NCBI GenBank assembly: GCA_021847105.1 | Contig: JAJZUT010000001.1 | Location: 372,001 to 436,000 of the forward strand | Length of the DNA stretch: 64,000 nucleotides | Reading direction: 5' to 3' | From: Pseudomonadota bacterium | GTDB taxonomy: Bacteria; Pseudomonadota; Gammaproteobacteria; Steroidobacterales; Steroidobacteraceae | Shown here: positions 28,670 to 37,834 of the stretch, one piece after another | Position numbering within the stretch: position 1 is the first letter of the stretch | How the letters are laid out: each line of letters starts with the position of its first letter | The notes under the pieces: generated by a model | Told to the model about the DNA's origin: nothing | Databases searched by the model: none | Seen by the model: the letters and a program-made list of their open reading frames with translations, nothing else | Program-made: the position numbers and the translations under genes

Positions 28670-28686
28670 TGCGCGGTGATGGTGCG
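28670..28686 (-). promoter_or_regulatory. NtrC-like enhancer site, distal (weaker)
   Basis: TGCGCGGTGATGGTGCG keeps a perfect TGGTGC half and a partial other half. The centre lies 32 bp from the first site, three helical turns, the same phasing as the paired NtrC sites of enteric glnA. Confidence 0.5.
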
Positions 28687-28717
28687 CGCCCCGGCCCCGC
28701 TTCGGTAAGCTCAGCAC

Positions 28718-29941
28718 ATGTACGAACACATCGTCATCGTCGGCGCCGGTCAGGCCGCCGTGCAGGCTATCGATACGCTGCGCAGGCAGGGCTTTGCGGG
28801 TCGCCTCACGCTGATCGGCGCCGAGCCGCTGCTGCCGTATCAGCGGCCGCCCCTGTCGAAGAAATTCCTAGCTGGCACGCTGCCGCGCGAACGGCTACTG
28901 CTGCGGCCGGCGACGTTCTACGCGCAGCATGCGGTGGAGACTTGCCTCGGGCGGCGGGTCGAGGAAATCGCGCGCCGCGAGCAGCGCGTGCGCTTGGACG
29001 ATGGATCGAACGTCGCGTACGACGCGTTGCTCCTGGCAACGGGAAGCCGCGCACGGCCGCTTGCCATCCCGGGAACCGATCTCGAGGGTGTGTTCACACT
29101 GCGTACCGTCGCAGACGTCGAGCATCTCCGTCCGGCGCTCCTCCCGGGGAAGCGTCTGGTCGTCTTGGGCGGAGGCTACATCGGGCTCGAGGTGGCGGCG
29201 ACCGCTCGGGATCTGGGCGTCGACGTCACCATCCTAGAGTTTGCCCCGCGGATCATCGAGCGAGTGACCTGTGCGGCGGTCTCCGAATTCTATGCGGCCG
29301 AGCACGCGCGCCATGGCGTGCAGCTCGTTTGTCGGGCCCGTGCCGGGGCGATCCTGCCCCACCATGGGCAGGCCCGGGTGCGGGCGGTGCGCGCCGAGGA
29401 CGGCACCGAGTATGCGGCGGACGTGGTCCTGATCGGGGTCGGCGCATTGCCCGCGCAGGAGCTTGCCGCGACCGCCGGGCTCGCTTGCGAGAACGGCATC
29501 CAGGTGGATGAGTACTGCCGCAGCACCGATCCGGTCATCTACGCTGCCGGAGACTGCGCGAGCCTCCCCAGTCGCCACTACGGCCGCCGGTTGCGCCTGG
29601 AGTCGGTCGACAATGCATTCGAGCAGGGCGTCACCGCAGCGCTCAATCTGCTCGGGCGCAGCGTTGCGCACGACAAGGTGCCGTGGTTCTGGTCGGATCA
29701 GTACGACCTGAAGTTGGTCATCGTCGGGGTCAACACGGGTTACGATGAAGTCGTGCTGCGCGGTGATCCGACCGCGCGCGCATTCAGTGCCTGCTACCTG
29801 CGCGGCGGCGAGCTCATCGCCGTCGACAGCATCAACACGGCGAAGGATCAGCTCGCGGCGCGCAAGCTGATCCCGGCGCGGGCACGGCCGGATCGCACTC
29901 GGCTCGCCGACCCGTCCATTCCGCTGCACGAGGTGTGCTGA
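28718..29941 (+). CDS. FAD-dependent ferredoxin/rubredoxin reductase-type oxidoreductase
   Basis: A 407-residue two-dinucleotide-binding-domain flavoprotein. HIVIVGAGQAAVQAID binds FAD; LVVLGGGYIGLEVAATA binds NAD(P)H; VIYAAGDCA is the second FAD contact; PYQRPPLSKKFL is typical of putidaredoxin/rhodocoxin reductases. The reductase C-terminal domain is present. It passes electrons from NADH to a [2Fe-2S] ferredoxin, often for a P450 or ring hydroxylase, but no such partner adjoins it here. Confidence 0.9.
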   Translation: MYEHIVIVGAGQAAVQAIDTLRRQGFAGRLTLIGAEPLLPYQRPPLSKKFLAGTLPRERLLLRPATFYAQHAVETCLGRRVEEIARREQRVRLDDGSNVAYDALLLATGSRARPLAIPGTDLEGVFTLRTVADVEHLRPALLPGKRLVVLGGGYIGLEVAATARDLGVDVTILEFAPRIIERVTCAAVSEFYAAEHARHGVQLVCRARAGAILPHHGQARVRAVRAEDGTEYAADVVLIGVGALPAQELAATAGLACENGIQVDEYCRSTDPVIYAAGDCASLPSRHYGRRLRLESVDNAFEQGVTAALNLLGRSVAHDKVPWFWSDQYDLKLVIVGVNTGYDEVVLRGDPTARAFSACYLRGGELIAVDSINTAKDQLAARKLIPARARPDRTRLADPSIPLHEVC

Positions 29942-29953
29942 GCGGCACGCCGC

Positions 29954-30466
29954 TCACTCGGTCCATTTGCGCAGCGCCGCGGCCGCCTGACGCACCGCCT
30001 GCTCGCGCTGCGGGCGAAGAGCGTCTGATCGGCGCAGAGCGGCCGCCCGCACCGCCGCAGGCGCGCGCTCTGGAGAGCCTGAATCGAACGGTGGCGCCGG
30101 AGCGTACTCGATGGCCAGCTGCACGGCCTCGGCGTGCTCCCGGCCGGCGATCTCGGCCAGATCGGTCAGTGCCATGTCTATGCTCGCCGTCACGCCGCCA
30201 CCCGTGATGATGTTGCCGTCGCGCACCACGCGTGCGGCATCCGGGCTCGCACCGAAGGCGCGCAGTGCATCGCGCCACGCCAAATGGCAGGCCGCGCGCC
30301 GGCCGGTGACCAGCCCGGCCGCCGCGAGCAGCATTGAGCCGGTGCATACCGAGGTCACATAGCGTGCCGAGCGTGTGAGCCGGTGTAGCCCGGCGAAGAG
30401 CATGCCGCCGTCGGCTTGCAGCGTCCCGCCCTCGACGGATGCGAGCACGCACGGGCGCACCTGCAC
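29954..30466 (-). pseudogene. Truncated DJ-1/PfpI (isonitrile hydratase-like) gene
   Basis: The C-terminal two-thirds of a DJ-1/PfpI protein is intact: the nucleophile elbow YVTSVCTGSMLLAAAG, then VVRDGNIITGGGVTASIDMAL and EYAPAPPFDSGSP, as in isonitrile hydratases. About 65 N-terminal residues, including the first strand and its acidic catalytic residue, are missing. Homology ends near 30436, where an opposite-strand AraC fragment begins, so the 5' end was deleted. The present ORF start is accidental. Confidence 0.78.
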
Positions 30467-30742
30467 ACGCGGCTTGACGTCGAGGCGCTGGCGGCGATGA
30501 GCGGCATGAGTCCCCGGTATTTCTCGCGCCTGTTCACCGCGGAAGTCAGCCTGTCGCCGGCCAAGGCGGTCGAGCGCTTGCGGGTCGACGCGGCTCGGGC
30601 GGCGCTCGAGAGTGGCGCGGTCTCGGTTCAGCAGGCGGTGTCGGCGTGCGGCTTTGGCGACTCGGAGCGGGTGGGGCGCAGCTTTCTGCGCGTGCTCGGC
30701 GCGCCGCCTTCGGCGCTGAAGCGTCGCGTGCTGCGGCGCTAG
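30416..30742 (+). pseudogene. Truncated GlxA/AraC-family regulator (HTH part only)
   Basis: Only the AraC-type double helix-turn-helix domain remains: LDVEALAAMSGMSPRYFSRL, then FTAEVSLSPAKAVERLRVD and VSVQQAVSACGFGD. GlxA-type regulators normally carry a DJ-1-like N-terminal domain of about 200 residues; none is present. It lies back to back with the truncated DJ-1 gene, the usual regulator/target arrangement, so one deletion probably removed both 5' ends. The remnant could still encode a free DNA-binding domain if expressed. Confidence 0.75.
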
Positions 30743-30801
30743 CGGCAGCCCCCTCTCGAGCGCGACTTTACGACGAGGGTGGATATTTGTACAGTTCTGG
30801 C

Positions 30802-32874
30802 ATGAGCATCCCCCCGCGAGCTGGCACGGTGAGGCGCGGACACGGCGCGCTGTCGAATCCCCCGGGCCGCTTCGAACAGCGCAGCACCGAGGCTGTGGAC
30901 GATGGCTGGTTCCAGGCGCAGGTCCCCGATTGCGTGCCCCTGGAAGTCAAGGTGGACCGCGCCCGCAGCGTGATCAGCACCAACGACTCTCCGGACATCC
31001 CCTTCGAGCAGTCGATCAATCCCTACCGGGGCTGCGCGCATGCGTGCGTTTACTGCCTGCGCGGCGACACCCCGATTCTGATGGCCGACGGCACGATCCG
31101 CCCGATCGCGCAGTTGGCGGTGGGCAGTGCAGTGTTCGGGACCGTACGCCGGGGCTGTAGGCGGCACTATGCACGAACCCGCGTGCTCGCCCACTGGAGC
31201 GTCGTCAAGCCGGCCTATCGGGTTGTGTTGGCCGATGGAACCGAGCTCTTCGCCGGAGCGGACCATCGATTTCTGACCGAGCACGGCTGGCAGTTCGTCA
31301 GCGCGGCGGGCGCCCCTGGCGCACGGTGCCGGCCACACCTGACGGTCGGCATCCGTTTGCTCGGCACAGGACAGTTCGGCGCACCACCTGCAAAGAATCC
31401 TGACTATCAGCGTGGGTATCTGTGGGCCATGCTGCGTGCCGGCACTCACAGAGCATCGAGCGGTGGTGTTGCTGGCCCCGTGGTACGCCTGCGCACCGAG
31501 AGCGAACTGGGTGATTGGCTCGACCCGCTCCACGCGTTGCGGCGGAAGATGGCCGCCGGCGTGCACGCCGCGTCCGGGTGCGGCAGCGTGTGGGCCTCCT
31601 GGCAGAGGTTGGCCGGGCAGTCAGCCGGCTCGCCGGGCACGCAGTGGCGCGCCTGGTGCGCGGGGTTTCTGGCCGGGCTCTGCGATGCCGGTGGCGACGA
31701 CGATGCAGCGCCGCTGTACATTCATCAGCCCGATCCACACCTCCTCGAATGGACCGAGCGTTGCCTCGCGGCGCTGAACTTCCGGTTCGCGCTCGAGCCC
31801 GCGGGCGCGGCGGGCGCCAGCTCGGTGCAGCGCGTGCGGCTGCTCGGCGGACTGCCGGAGCGGTTGAGATGGCTGCAGGCCGTGGCGCCGGTGCGCCGCG
31901 CCGCGCCCGGCATCGAGGGGCGCGCGCTGCAGTGCAGTGCAGCTCTGCAGGTCGTGTCGATTGAGCCGGCCGGAACGCTGAGGCTTTACGACATCACCAC
32001 CGGCAGCGGTGATTTCATCGCCAACGGCGTCGTGAGCCACAATTGTTATGCGCGGCCGAGTCACGGTTACCTGGGTCTATCGCCGGGATTGGACTTCGAG
32101 ACTCGCCTGTTCTACAAGCACAATGCCGGCCGGCTTCTCGAGCGCGAGTTGGCCCGTCCGGGCTACCGGTGTAAACCGATCACGCTCGGCGCCAACACCG
32201 ATCCGTATCAGCCCATCGAGCGGCGACTGCGCGTGACGCGCGAGATTCTCGAGGTGCTCGCGCGCTGCCGGCACCCGGTAACTGTCATTACCAAGGGTGC
32301 GCTGATCCTGCGCGATCTCGACCTGCTCGGTGCGCTGGCACGTGACAATCTGGTGCGCGTCGCTCTCAGCATCACCACCCTCGATGAGGAGCTCAAGCGA
32401 GCCTTGGAGCCGCAGGCGGCCTCGCCTGCGGCGCGGCTGCGCATGCTGCGTGAACTGAGCGCGGCGGGCGTTCCCACAGGGGTGCTGGTGGCGCCGGTGA
32501 TCCCAGGGCTGACCGATCACGAGCTCGAGCGCATCGTACAGGTGGCTGCCGAGGCGGGCGCCGGCTGGGCGGGTTATGTCCTGCTGCGCCTGCCCTATGA
32601 GGTGGGGCCGCTGTTTCGCGAATGGCTGCAAGCACGTTATCCGCTGCGGGCACAGCATGTGCTGTCGTTAATGCGTCAGATGCGCCAGGGGCGCGACAAC
32701 GACTCGCGCTTCGGCCATCGCATGCGCGGGACCGGGCCATTCGCCGAGCTGCTGGGCGCTCGATTCCAGGCCGCATGCCGTCGTGCGGGACTGGGCACGG
32801 CGCGCGGCGCGCCACTCGAGGAGCGTCTCTTCCGGCCACCGGGCAGTGAGCAACAGCTGACGCTGCCCCTTTAG
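30802..32874 (+). CDS. PA0069-family radical SAM protein, interrupted by an in-frame intein
   Basis: The precursor is 690 residues, 360 after intein removal, the normal size for PA0069/Rv2578c-type radical SAM proteins. The host part begins SIPPRAGTVRRGHGAL; the cluster motif is GCAHACVY joined to CYARPSHGYLG after splicing, giving CxxxCxxC. PITLGANTDPYQPIE and VLVAPVIPGLTDHE follow as in the family (SplB-like half). The enzyme's reaction is unknown. The ATG at 30802 fits the family start; the longer frame overlaps the AraC remnant. hutC ends eight bases downstream on the other strand. Confidence 0.92.
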   Translation: MSIPPRAGTVRRGHGALSNPPGRFEQRSTEAVDDGWFQAQVPDCVPLEVKVDRARSVISTNDSPDIPFEQSINPYRGCAHACVYCLRGDTPILMADGTIRPIAQLAVGSAVFGTVRRGCRRHYARTRVLAHWSVVKPAYRVVLADGTELFAGADHRFLTEHGWQFVSAAGAPGARCRPHLTVGIRLLGTGQFGAPPAKNPDYQRGYLWAMLRAGTHRASSGGVAGPVVRLRTESELGDWLDPLHALRRKMAAGVHAASGCGSVWASWQRLAGQSAGSPGTQWRAWCAGFLAGLCDAGGDDDAAPLYIHQPDPHLLEWTERCLAALNFRFALEPAGAAGASSVQRVRLLGGLPERLRWLQAVAPVRRAAPGIEGRALQCSAALQVVSIEPAGTLRLYDITTGSGDFIANGVVSHNCYARPSHGYLGLSPGLDFETRLFYKHNAGRLLERELARPGYRCKPITLGANTDPYQPIERRLRVTREILEVLARCRHPVTVITKGALILRDLDLLGALARDNLVRVALSITTLDEELKRALEPQAASPAARLRMLRELSAAGVPTGVLVAPVIPGLTDHELERIVQVAAEAGAGWAGYVLLRLPYEVGPLFREWLQARYPLRAQHVLSLMRQMRQGRDNDSRFGHRMRGTGPFAELLGARFQAACRRAGLGTARGAPLEERLFRPPGSEQQLTLPL
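31054..32043 (+). mobile_element. Intein in the radical SAM protein (330 residues)
   Basis: Residues 85-414 of the precursor. Cys1 is TGC at 31054 (CLRGDTPILMADG, block A). Block B keeps its His in GADHRFL, but Thr three residues before is Gly. Block F is LYDITTGSGDFIANG and block G VVSHN, followed by Cys+1 (TGT at 32044). That Cys+1 is the third ligand of the radical SAM iron-sulfur motif. Two LAGLIDADG-like segments remain, GYLWAMLRAGTH and LAGLCDAGG (31669-31695), but the acidic catalytic position is Gly in both, so the endonuclease is probably dead. Confidence 0.94.
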
Positions 32875-32881
32875 GGGCGCA

Positions 32882-33634
32882 TCACAGCGGCCGGTAGCGA
32901 AACCGCGCGACCAGCCGGTGCTGATCGCAGGGGTAGATCAGCCGGACGTGGGTGATGCGTTGTGCATCGCGCCAGGTGTTGCGCTCAATGGTCAGGCAGG
33001 CGGTGTGGGGGCGAATCGCCAGCCAGCGGGCCACGGCCGCATCGGCGTTCAATGCGCCGATCTGATGTTCGGCCTCAGTCCAGGGAATGCGCTGCAGCAG
33101 CCAGCGCCCCGGGGATATGCCGTGGAAGCGCTCGCTGCGCGCCTCCGGCACCGCCTGCAGGTTGATCAAGCGTTCCTCGAGCGCGTGCGGCCGACCGCCG
33201 GCGAGGTGCAGGCCGGTGAGCGCGAGCACCGGTGTGGCGCTCGCGACCCCCAGGGTGTTGGCGTCTGAGCCGTTCGCGCGGCGAATCTGCCGTGCGAGCG
33301 ACTCGTATGCGTAACTCACGCCCGCGGCCACGATCTCGGCTTCGATGTCGTGGATTTCCAGCACCGATTCCTGCGGCCGGGGCATGTTGACGGTGGTGCC
33401 GGCCCGCCGCCGGCGCGTGACCAGGCGTTGATCGGCGAGAGTGCCCAACGCCTTGCTGATCGTCATGCGTGCGCAGCCGAAGGTGCGCGCCAGCTCATGT
33501 TCGGACGGCAGGCGGTGGCCGGCGGGCCATTCACCGGAGACAATCTTTTCGCGCAGCGAAGCATAGATCTCGCGGTAGCGCGGTAGAGCATTCGCGCGTG
33601 CCGAACTCGACGAGGCGCGGTTACTCATGGTCAT
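32882..33634 (-). CDS. hutC: Histidine utilisation repressor HutC (GntR/UTRA family)
   Basis: A 250-residue regulator: N-terminal winged helix (LPSEHELARTFGCARMTISK) and a C-terminal UTRA ligand domain from about residue 95. In known systems HutC represses hut genes and urocanate relieves repression. The ATG at 33634 overlaps the hutF stop (ATGA), so it is coupled to hutF. Two palindromes at 35040-35076 between hutF and hutI are the likely operators, giving autoregulation. Confidence 0.93.
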   Translation of the reverse strand: MTMSNRASSSSARANALPRYREIYASLREKIVSGEWPAGHRLPSEHELARTFGCARMTISKALGTLADQRLVTRRRRAGTTVNMPRPQESVLEIHDIEAEIVAAGVSYAYESLARQIRRANGSDANTLGVASATPVLALTGLHLAGGRPHALEERLINLQAVPEARSERFHGISPGRWLLQRIPWTEAEHQIGALNADAAVARWLAIRPHTACLTIERNTWRDAQRITHVRLIYPCDQHRLVARFRYRPL

Positions 33635-35001
33635 GCATCATGCAGTAGTCGGTTCAAAGTCGTGCAGTATGCCGCATCGATGCGCTCCCGCTCCGTATGG
33701 CGTCCGTTCTCCACGACCGTCCGGCCGCCGGCGATCACATCGCGAATCAGCGAGCGGCCGGCACTGAACAGCCACGTGTCGATGGCGAAGTCCGTGCCGC
33801 GTCCCGCGAGATCAGGGTGCGCGGCATCCAGGCCGAGAAAATCCGCGCGGTGACCCACCGCGATGGCGCCTACCGGCAGCGCCAGGGCCTGGGCGCCACC
33901 GCGCAGCGCCCCTTGCAGTAGGCTCGCGCCTGTCGAAGGCTGGTCCGCGCGCGCGAGTACATTGCGCTGGCGGCGCGTGAGGCGCTGCGCGTATTCCAGT
34001 AGCCGTAATTCACCGGCGGCATCGAGCCGGATGTGTGAGTCGGTCCCGATGCCCCAGCGCCCGTCATCCTCGGCATAGGCGGGCATCGGGAAGATGCCGT
34101 CGCCTAGGTTCGCTTCCGTCTCCGGGCACAACCCCGCGATTGCACCGCTGCGCGCCAGAGCCGAGGTCTCCGGCGGTGTCAGGTGTGTGGCGTGCACGAT
34201 GCACCAGCGCTCATTCACGTCGGCATTTCGCAACAGCCACTCGAGCGGGCGCAGACCCGTGAAGGCGAGACAGTCCTCGACTTCTTTCACTTGCTCGGCG
34301 GCATGGATGTGCAGCGGCCCCTGTGGATAGTGCTCCAGGAGCCGGCGCAGGTGCCCAGCGGTGACCGCACGCAGCGAGTGCGGTGCGATGCCGCTGTTGT
34401 GTCCGCAATCCGCTCGCAGCTGGGCGCGTACGCGTTCGACGATGCGTGTGAACGTGTCGAGATCGGTGATGAAGCGCCTCTGGCCGCTCGTGGGCGGAGC
34501 GCCGCCGAACTGACTCGATTCGTAAAACACCGGCAGGAGCGTCAGTCCCATCCCGGTGCGCTCGGCTGCGGCCGCATGCCGCAGCGCGAGTTCGGCTGGA
34601 TCCTGATAGAGCGTGTTCTGGGGGCTGCGGTGCAGGTAATGAAATTCCCCGACGCTGGTGAATCCCGCCTCGAGCATATCCGCGTACGCATACGCCGCGA
34701 TCGTTTCCAGCTCATCGGCGTCGATGCGACCGAGGAACCGGTACATCACCTCGCGCCAGGACCAGAAATCATCCGTGCCGTTCGGTCCGCGCCGCTCGGC
34801 GAGCCCCGCCATGGCGCGCTGGAACGCGTGGCTGTGCAGGTTCGGTACGCCCGGTATGACTAGCGCCAGGTGCGTATCCCCGGGAGCCGCGGTGGTCGCG
34901 CAGTACACCTCCGTGATGATGCCGTCGCGAACCGCGACGCGTACGCGATGGCGCCAGCCGGCCGGCAGCCAGGCGGAGGCAAAGAAAAATGTCCGGTTCA
35001 T
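33631..35001 (-). CDS. hutF: Formimidoylglutamate deiminase
   Basis: A 456-residue amidohydrolase-superfamily enzyme that deaminates N-formimidoyl-L-glutamate to N-formylglutamate and ammonia. [11 protein letters not shown] gives the HxH metal pair; later ligands lie in HIHAAEQ, HATHLTP and GTDSHIRL. The length is typical of HutF rather than imidazolonepropionase. Together with hutG it marks the five-step histidine pathway that yields glutamate plus formate instead of formamide. First gene of the minus-strand hutF-hutC pair. Confidence 0.94.
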   Translation of the reverse strand: MNRTFFFASAWLPAGWRHRVRVAVRDGIITEVYCATTAAPGDTHLALVIPGVPNLHSHAFQRAMAGLAERRGPNGTDDFWSWREVMYRFLGRIDADELETIAAYAYADMLEAGFTSVGEFHYLHRSPQNTLYQDPAELALRHAAAAERTGMGLTLLPVFYESSQFGGAPPTSGQRRFITDLDTFTRIVERVRAQLRADCGHNSGIAPHSLRAVTAGHLRRLLEHYPQGPLHIHAAEQVKEVEDCLAFTGLRPLEWLLRNADVNERWCIVHATHLTPPETSALARSGAIAGLCPETEANLGDGIFPMPAYAEDDGRWGIGTDSHIRLDAAGELRLLEYAQRLTRRQRNVLARADQPSTGASLLQGALRGGAQALALPVGAIAVGHRADFLGLDAAHPDLAGRGTDFAIDTWLFSAGRSLIRDVIAGGRTVVENGRHTERERIDAAYCTTLNRLLHDA

Positions 35002-35039
35002 GCGGTGCTCGGTCCGGCGGCGTGGCGGGGGGTTCCCCG

Positions 35040-35055
35040 ATATGTCTAGGCATAT
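35040..35055. promoter_or_regulatory. HutC operator candidate 1
   Basis: ATATGTCTAGGCATAT is a 16-bp palindrome with one mismatched pair (7 of 8 pairs match). The core fits the HutC-subfamily pattern GT-N-TA-N-AC with one change. It lies between the divergent hutF and hutI starts. Confidence 0.75.
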
Positions 35056-35060
35056 TACAA

Positions 35061-35076
35061 TTTTGCCTAGTCAAAA
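35061..35076. promoter_or_regulatory. HutC operator candidate 2
   Basis: TTTTGCCTAGTCAAAA is a second 16-bp palindrome, again 7 of 8 pairs, with the mismatch at the same position. Its centre is 21 bp from the first, two helical turns, so two HutC dimers would bind the same face of DNA. hutI starts 18 bases downstream. Confidence 0.75.
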
Positions 35077-35093
35077 AAGAAGGCCCTCGGGTA

Positions 35094-36296
35094 GTGCAAT
35101 TCGATCGACTCTGGCGCGAGGCGACCCTGGCGACCCTTTCGCCCCGCCATACGGACTTGGGCCTGGTCCACCACGGCGCGCTGGGCGTCGTCGACGGGCG
35201 CATCGCCTTTGTGGGGCCGATGTCCGAGCTGCCGGCCGGTGCCCGGGCTCGCGAGGAAATCGATCTCGACGGCCGGCTGGTCACGCCCGGCCTGATCGAC
35301 TGCCACACGCATATCGTTTTCGGCGGCGAGCGCAGCGCGGAGTTTGAGATGCGCCTGGCCGGGGCGGACTACCAGAGCATCGCCCGTGCCGGGGGCGGCA
35401 TTCTCTCCACGGTGCGAGCCACCCGCGCGGCGACGGAGCAGCAGTTGCTCGAGACGGCGAAGGACCGGTTGCGCTGGCTGATGGCCGAGGGCGTCACCAG
35501 CGTCGAGATCAAATCCGGCTACGGCCTCGATGTGGACCATGAACTGCGCATGCTGCGCGTGGCCCGTACGCTCGGCCGGCAGTTGCCGCTCAGCGTCGCC
35601 AGCACCCTGCTAGCGGCCCATGCCGTACCGCCCGAGACGGATCGCGCTGCCTATCTGCAGAGCATCTGCGGGGAGCTGATCGCGCGCGCCGCAGCCGAGG
35701 GACTGGCTGACGCGGTGGACGGCTTCTGCGAAGCCATTGCTTTCAGCGCTGCGGAAATCCGTTCCGTCTTTGCCGCGGCGCGTGCTCACGGGCTGCCCGT
35801 GAAGCTGCACGCCGATCAGCTCTCCGACGGCGGTGGCGCGGCGCTCGCTGCGGAATTTCAGGCCTTGTCCGCCGATCACCTGGAGTGGACCGGCGAGAGC
35901 GGTGTCGTCGCGATGGCGCAAAGCGGTACGGTGGCCGTGCTGCTGCCGGGGGCGTTTTACTGTCTGCGCGAGCAGCGCGTTCCGCCGGTCGCGGCATTGC
36001 GCCGGCACGGCGTGCGCATGGCGCTCGCCACCGACTGCAATCCGGGCACCTCGCCGCTGCTGTCGATGCTCACCACCATGAATCTCGGCGCGATCCAGTT
36101 CGGCCTCACCGTCGAGGAGGCCCTGGCTGCAGTGACCCGCGAGGCCGCGCACGCACTCGGCCGGCAGGCCGAGATCGGCACGCTCGAGGCGGGGAAATCG
36201 GCCGATCTGGCCATCTGGGACGTCGAACGGCCCGCTGAGCTCGTGTACTGGATCGGCCGCAATCCACTCTATGCCCGTATCTGGAGGGGCCATTGA
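35094..36296 (+). CDS. hutI: Imidazolonepropionase
   Basis: A 400-residue amidohydrolase that opens the imidazolone ring to give N-formimidoylglutamate. [14 protein letters not shown] is the family HxH motif; [18 protein letters not shown] and [10 protein letters not shown] follow as expected. The start chosen is GTG at 35094, which gives the family length and has AAGAAGG 11 bases upstream; the frame runs open further up through the operator region. Stop overlaps the hutH TTG start. Confidence 0.95.
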   Translation: MQFDRLWREATLATLSPRHTDLGLVHHGALGVVDGRIAFVGPMSELPAGARAREEIDLDGRLVTPGLIDCHTHIVFGGERSAEFEMRLAGADYQSIARAGGGILSTVRATRAATEQQLLETAKDRLRWLMAEGVTSVEIKSGYGLDVDHELRMLRVARTLGRQLPLSVASTLLAAHAVPPETDRAAYLQSICGELIARAAAEGLADAVDGFCEAIAFSAAEIRSVFAAARAHGLPVKLHADQLSDGGGAALAAEFQALSADHLEWTGESGVVAMAQSGTVAVLLPGAFYCLREQRVPPVAALRRHGVRMALATDCNPGTSPLLSMLTTMNLGAIQFGLTVEEALAAVTREAAHALGRQAEIGTLEAGKSADLAIWDVERPAELVYWIGRNPLYARIWRGH

Positions 36297-37834
36297 ATTC
36301 CATCGTCATCAGACCGGGTCGGGTCACGCTAGCGGAGTGGGCGGCCGTCTACCGAGGCGCGCGTGCGTCGCTCGAGGAGTCCTGCTACACGCGTATTGCC
36401 CGCGGCGCGGAGTCGGTGACGCGCATCGTGGCGCGCGGTGAGCCCGTCTACGGCATCAACACCGGGTTCGGCAAGCTGGCGAGCGTGCGGATCGATGCGA
36501 CGGACCTCGCCCGACTGCAGCGCAACATCGTCCTGTCGCACTGCGCGGGGGTCGGTGAGCCGATGCCCGCGTCCGTCACGCGCCTGATGCTGGCGCTGAA
36601 GATCGCCAATGTCGCGCAGGGGGCTTCCGGAGTGCGCCCCGAGACGGTCCGGCATCTCTGCGAGCTGCTCGAGCGGGACCTGCTGCCCGTGGTGCCCGCG
36701 CAGGGATCCGTTGGCGCTTCCGGTGATCTCGCGCCGCTGGCACACATGAGTGCTGCGCTGATCGGTGTCGGGCAGATCCGCCTGCCGGACGGAACGTGCC
36801 TGCCGGCGGCCGAAGCGCTGCGGCGTGCGGGACTCGAGCCACTGACGCTGGCCCCCAAAGAAGGACTCGCGCTCCTGAATGGCACGCAGTTCTCCACGGC
36901 GAACGCGCTTGCGGCGTTGTTTGACATCGAGGCGGTCTTCCAGTCCGCCCTCGTGACCGGCGCGCTGGCCACCGAGGCCGCCAAGGGCTCCGACACGCCT
37001 TTCGATGCGCGCATTCATGCGTTGCGTGGCCATCGCGGGCAGATCGAGACGGCCGCGGCGCTGCGGGCGCTCATGGCGGGCTCCGCCATACGCGACTCGC
37101 ACCGCGTCGCTGACCCCCGCGTGCAGGATCCGTACTGCCTGCGCTGCCAGCCGCAGGTGATGGGCGCGGCGCTCGACTTGCTGCGCCACACCGCCGCCAC
37201 TCTCGCGTGCGAGGCGAATGGCGTCTCCGACAATCCGCTGATCTTTCCCGACACCGATGAGGCGCTCTCGGGAGGCAACTTTCACGCCGAACCCGTCGCC
37301 TTCGCCGCCGACGTGCTCGCGTTGGCGTTGTGCGAAGTCGGTTCGCTTGCCGAGCGGCGCATCGCCATGCTCGTCGATCCGGCGCTCTCTGGGTTGCCGG
37401 CGTTTCTGACGCCGAACCCCGGCCTGAACTCCGGGTTGATGATGCCGCAGGTGACCGCCGCTGCACTGGTGGCCGAGAACAAACAGTGCGCCCATCCGGC
37501 AAGCGTCGACTCCATCCCCACCTCGGCCAACCAGGAGGACCACGTCTCCATGGCCGCGCACGCGGCACGCCGGCTGCATCACATGATCCGCAATGCGGGC
37601 GCCATCATCGGCATCGAGCTGCTCACTGCCACGCAGGGCTGCGATTTTCACCGAGGTCTGCGCTCGAGCGAGCCGCTCGAGGCGGTGCGCCATGCCGTGC
37701 GCCAGCGCATCGCGACGCTCGGCGAGGATCGCTATCTGCATGCCGATCTCGAGGCCGCTGCCGCGCTGGTGCGCGAGCGGGTGCTGCTGCAGGCCGTCGC
37801 GGGGGTGCCGCTGCCCTCGCTGGAGCCGCTATGA
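36293..37834 (+). CDS. hutH: Histidine ammonia-lyase
   Basis: A 513-residue lyase that removes ammonia from histidine to give urocanate, the first step. [16 protein letters not shown] contains the Ala-Ser-Gly triad that cyclises to the MIO cofactor. The start is TTG at 36293, with GGAGGGG six bases away and overlap with the hutI stop; no closer ATG fits. Downstream hutG begins inside the stop (ATGA at 37831-37834). Confidence 0.96.
   Translation: MNSIVIRPGRVTLAEWAAVYRGARASLEESCYTRIARGAESVTRIVARGEPVYGINTGFGKLASVRIDATDLARLQRNIVLSHCAGVGEPMPASVTRLMLALKIANVAQGASGVRPETVRHLCELLERDLLPVVPAQGSVGASGDLAPLAHMSAALIGVGQIRLPDGTCLPAAEALRRAGLEPLTLAPKEGLALLNGTQFSTANALAALFDIEAVFQSALVTGALATEAAKGSDTPFDARIHALRGHRGQIETAAALRALMAGSAIRDSHRVADPRVQDPYCLRCQPQVMGAALDLLRHTAATLACEANGVSDNPLIFPDTDEALSGGNFHAEPVAFAADVLALALCEVGSLAERRIAMLVDPALSGLPAFLTPNPGLNSGLMMPQVTAAALVAENKQCAHPASVDSIPTSANQEDHVSMAAHAARRLHHMIRNAGAIIGIELLTATQGCDFHRGLRSSEPLEAVRHAVRQRIATLGEDRYLHADLEAAAALVRERVLLQAVAGVPLPSLEPL

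Noticed and set aside
35046..35070. One long inverted repeat CTAGGCA...TGCCTAG as a single operator
   Set aside because: The two flanking 16-bp palindromes explain the same bases better and have regular 21-bp spacing.
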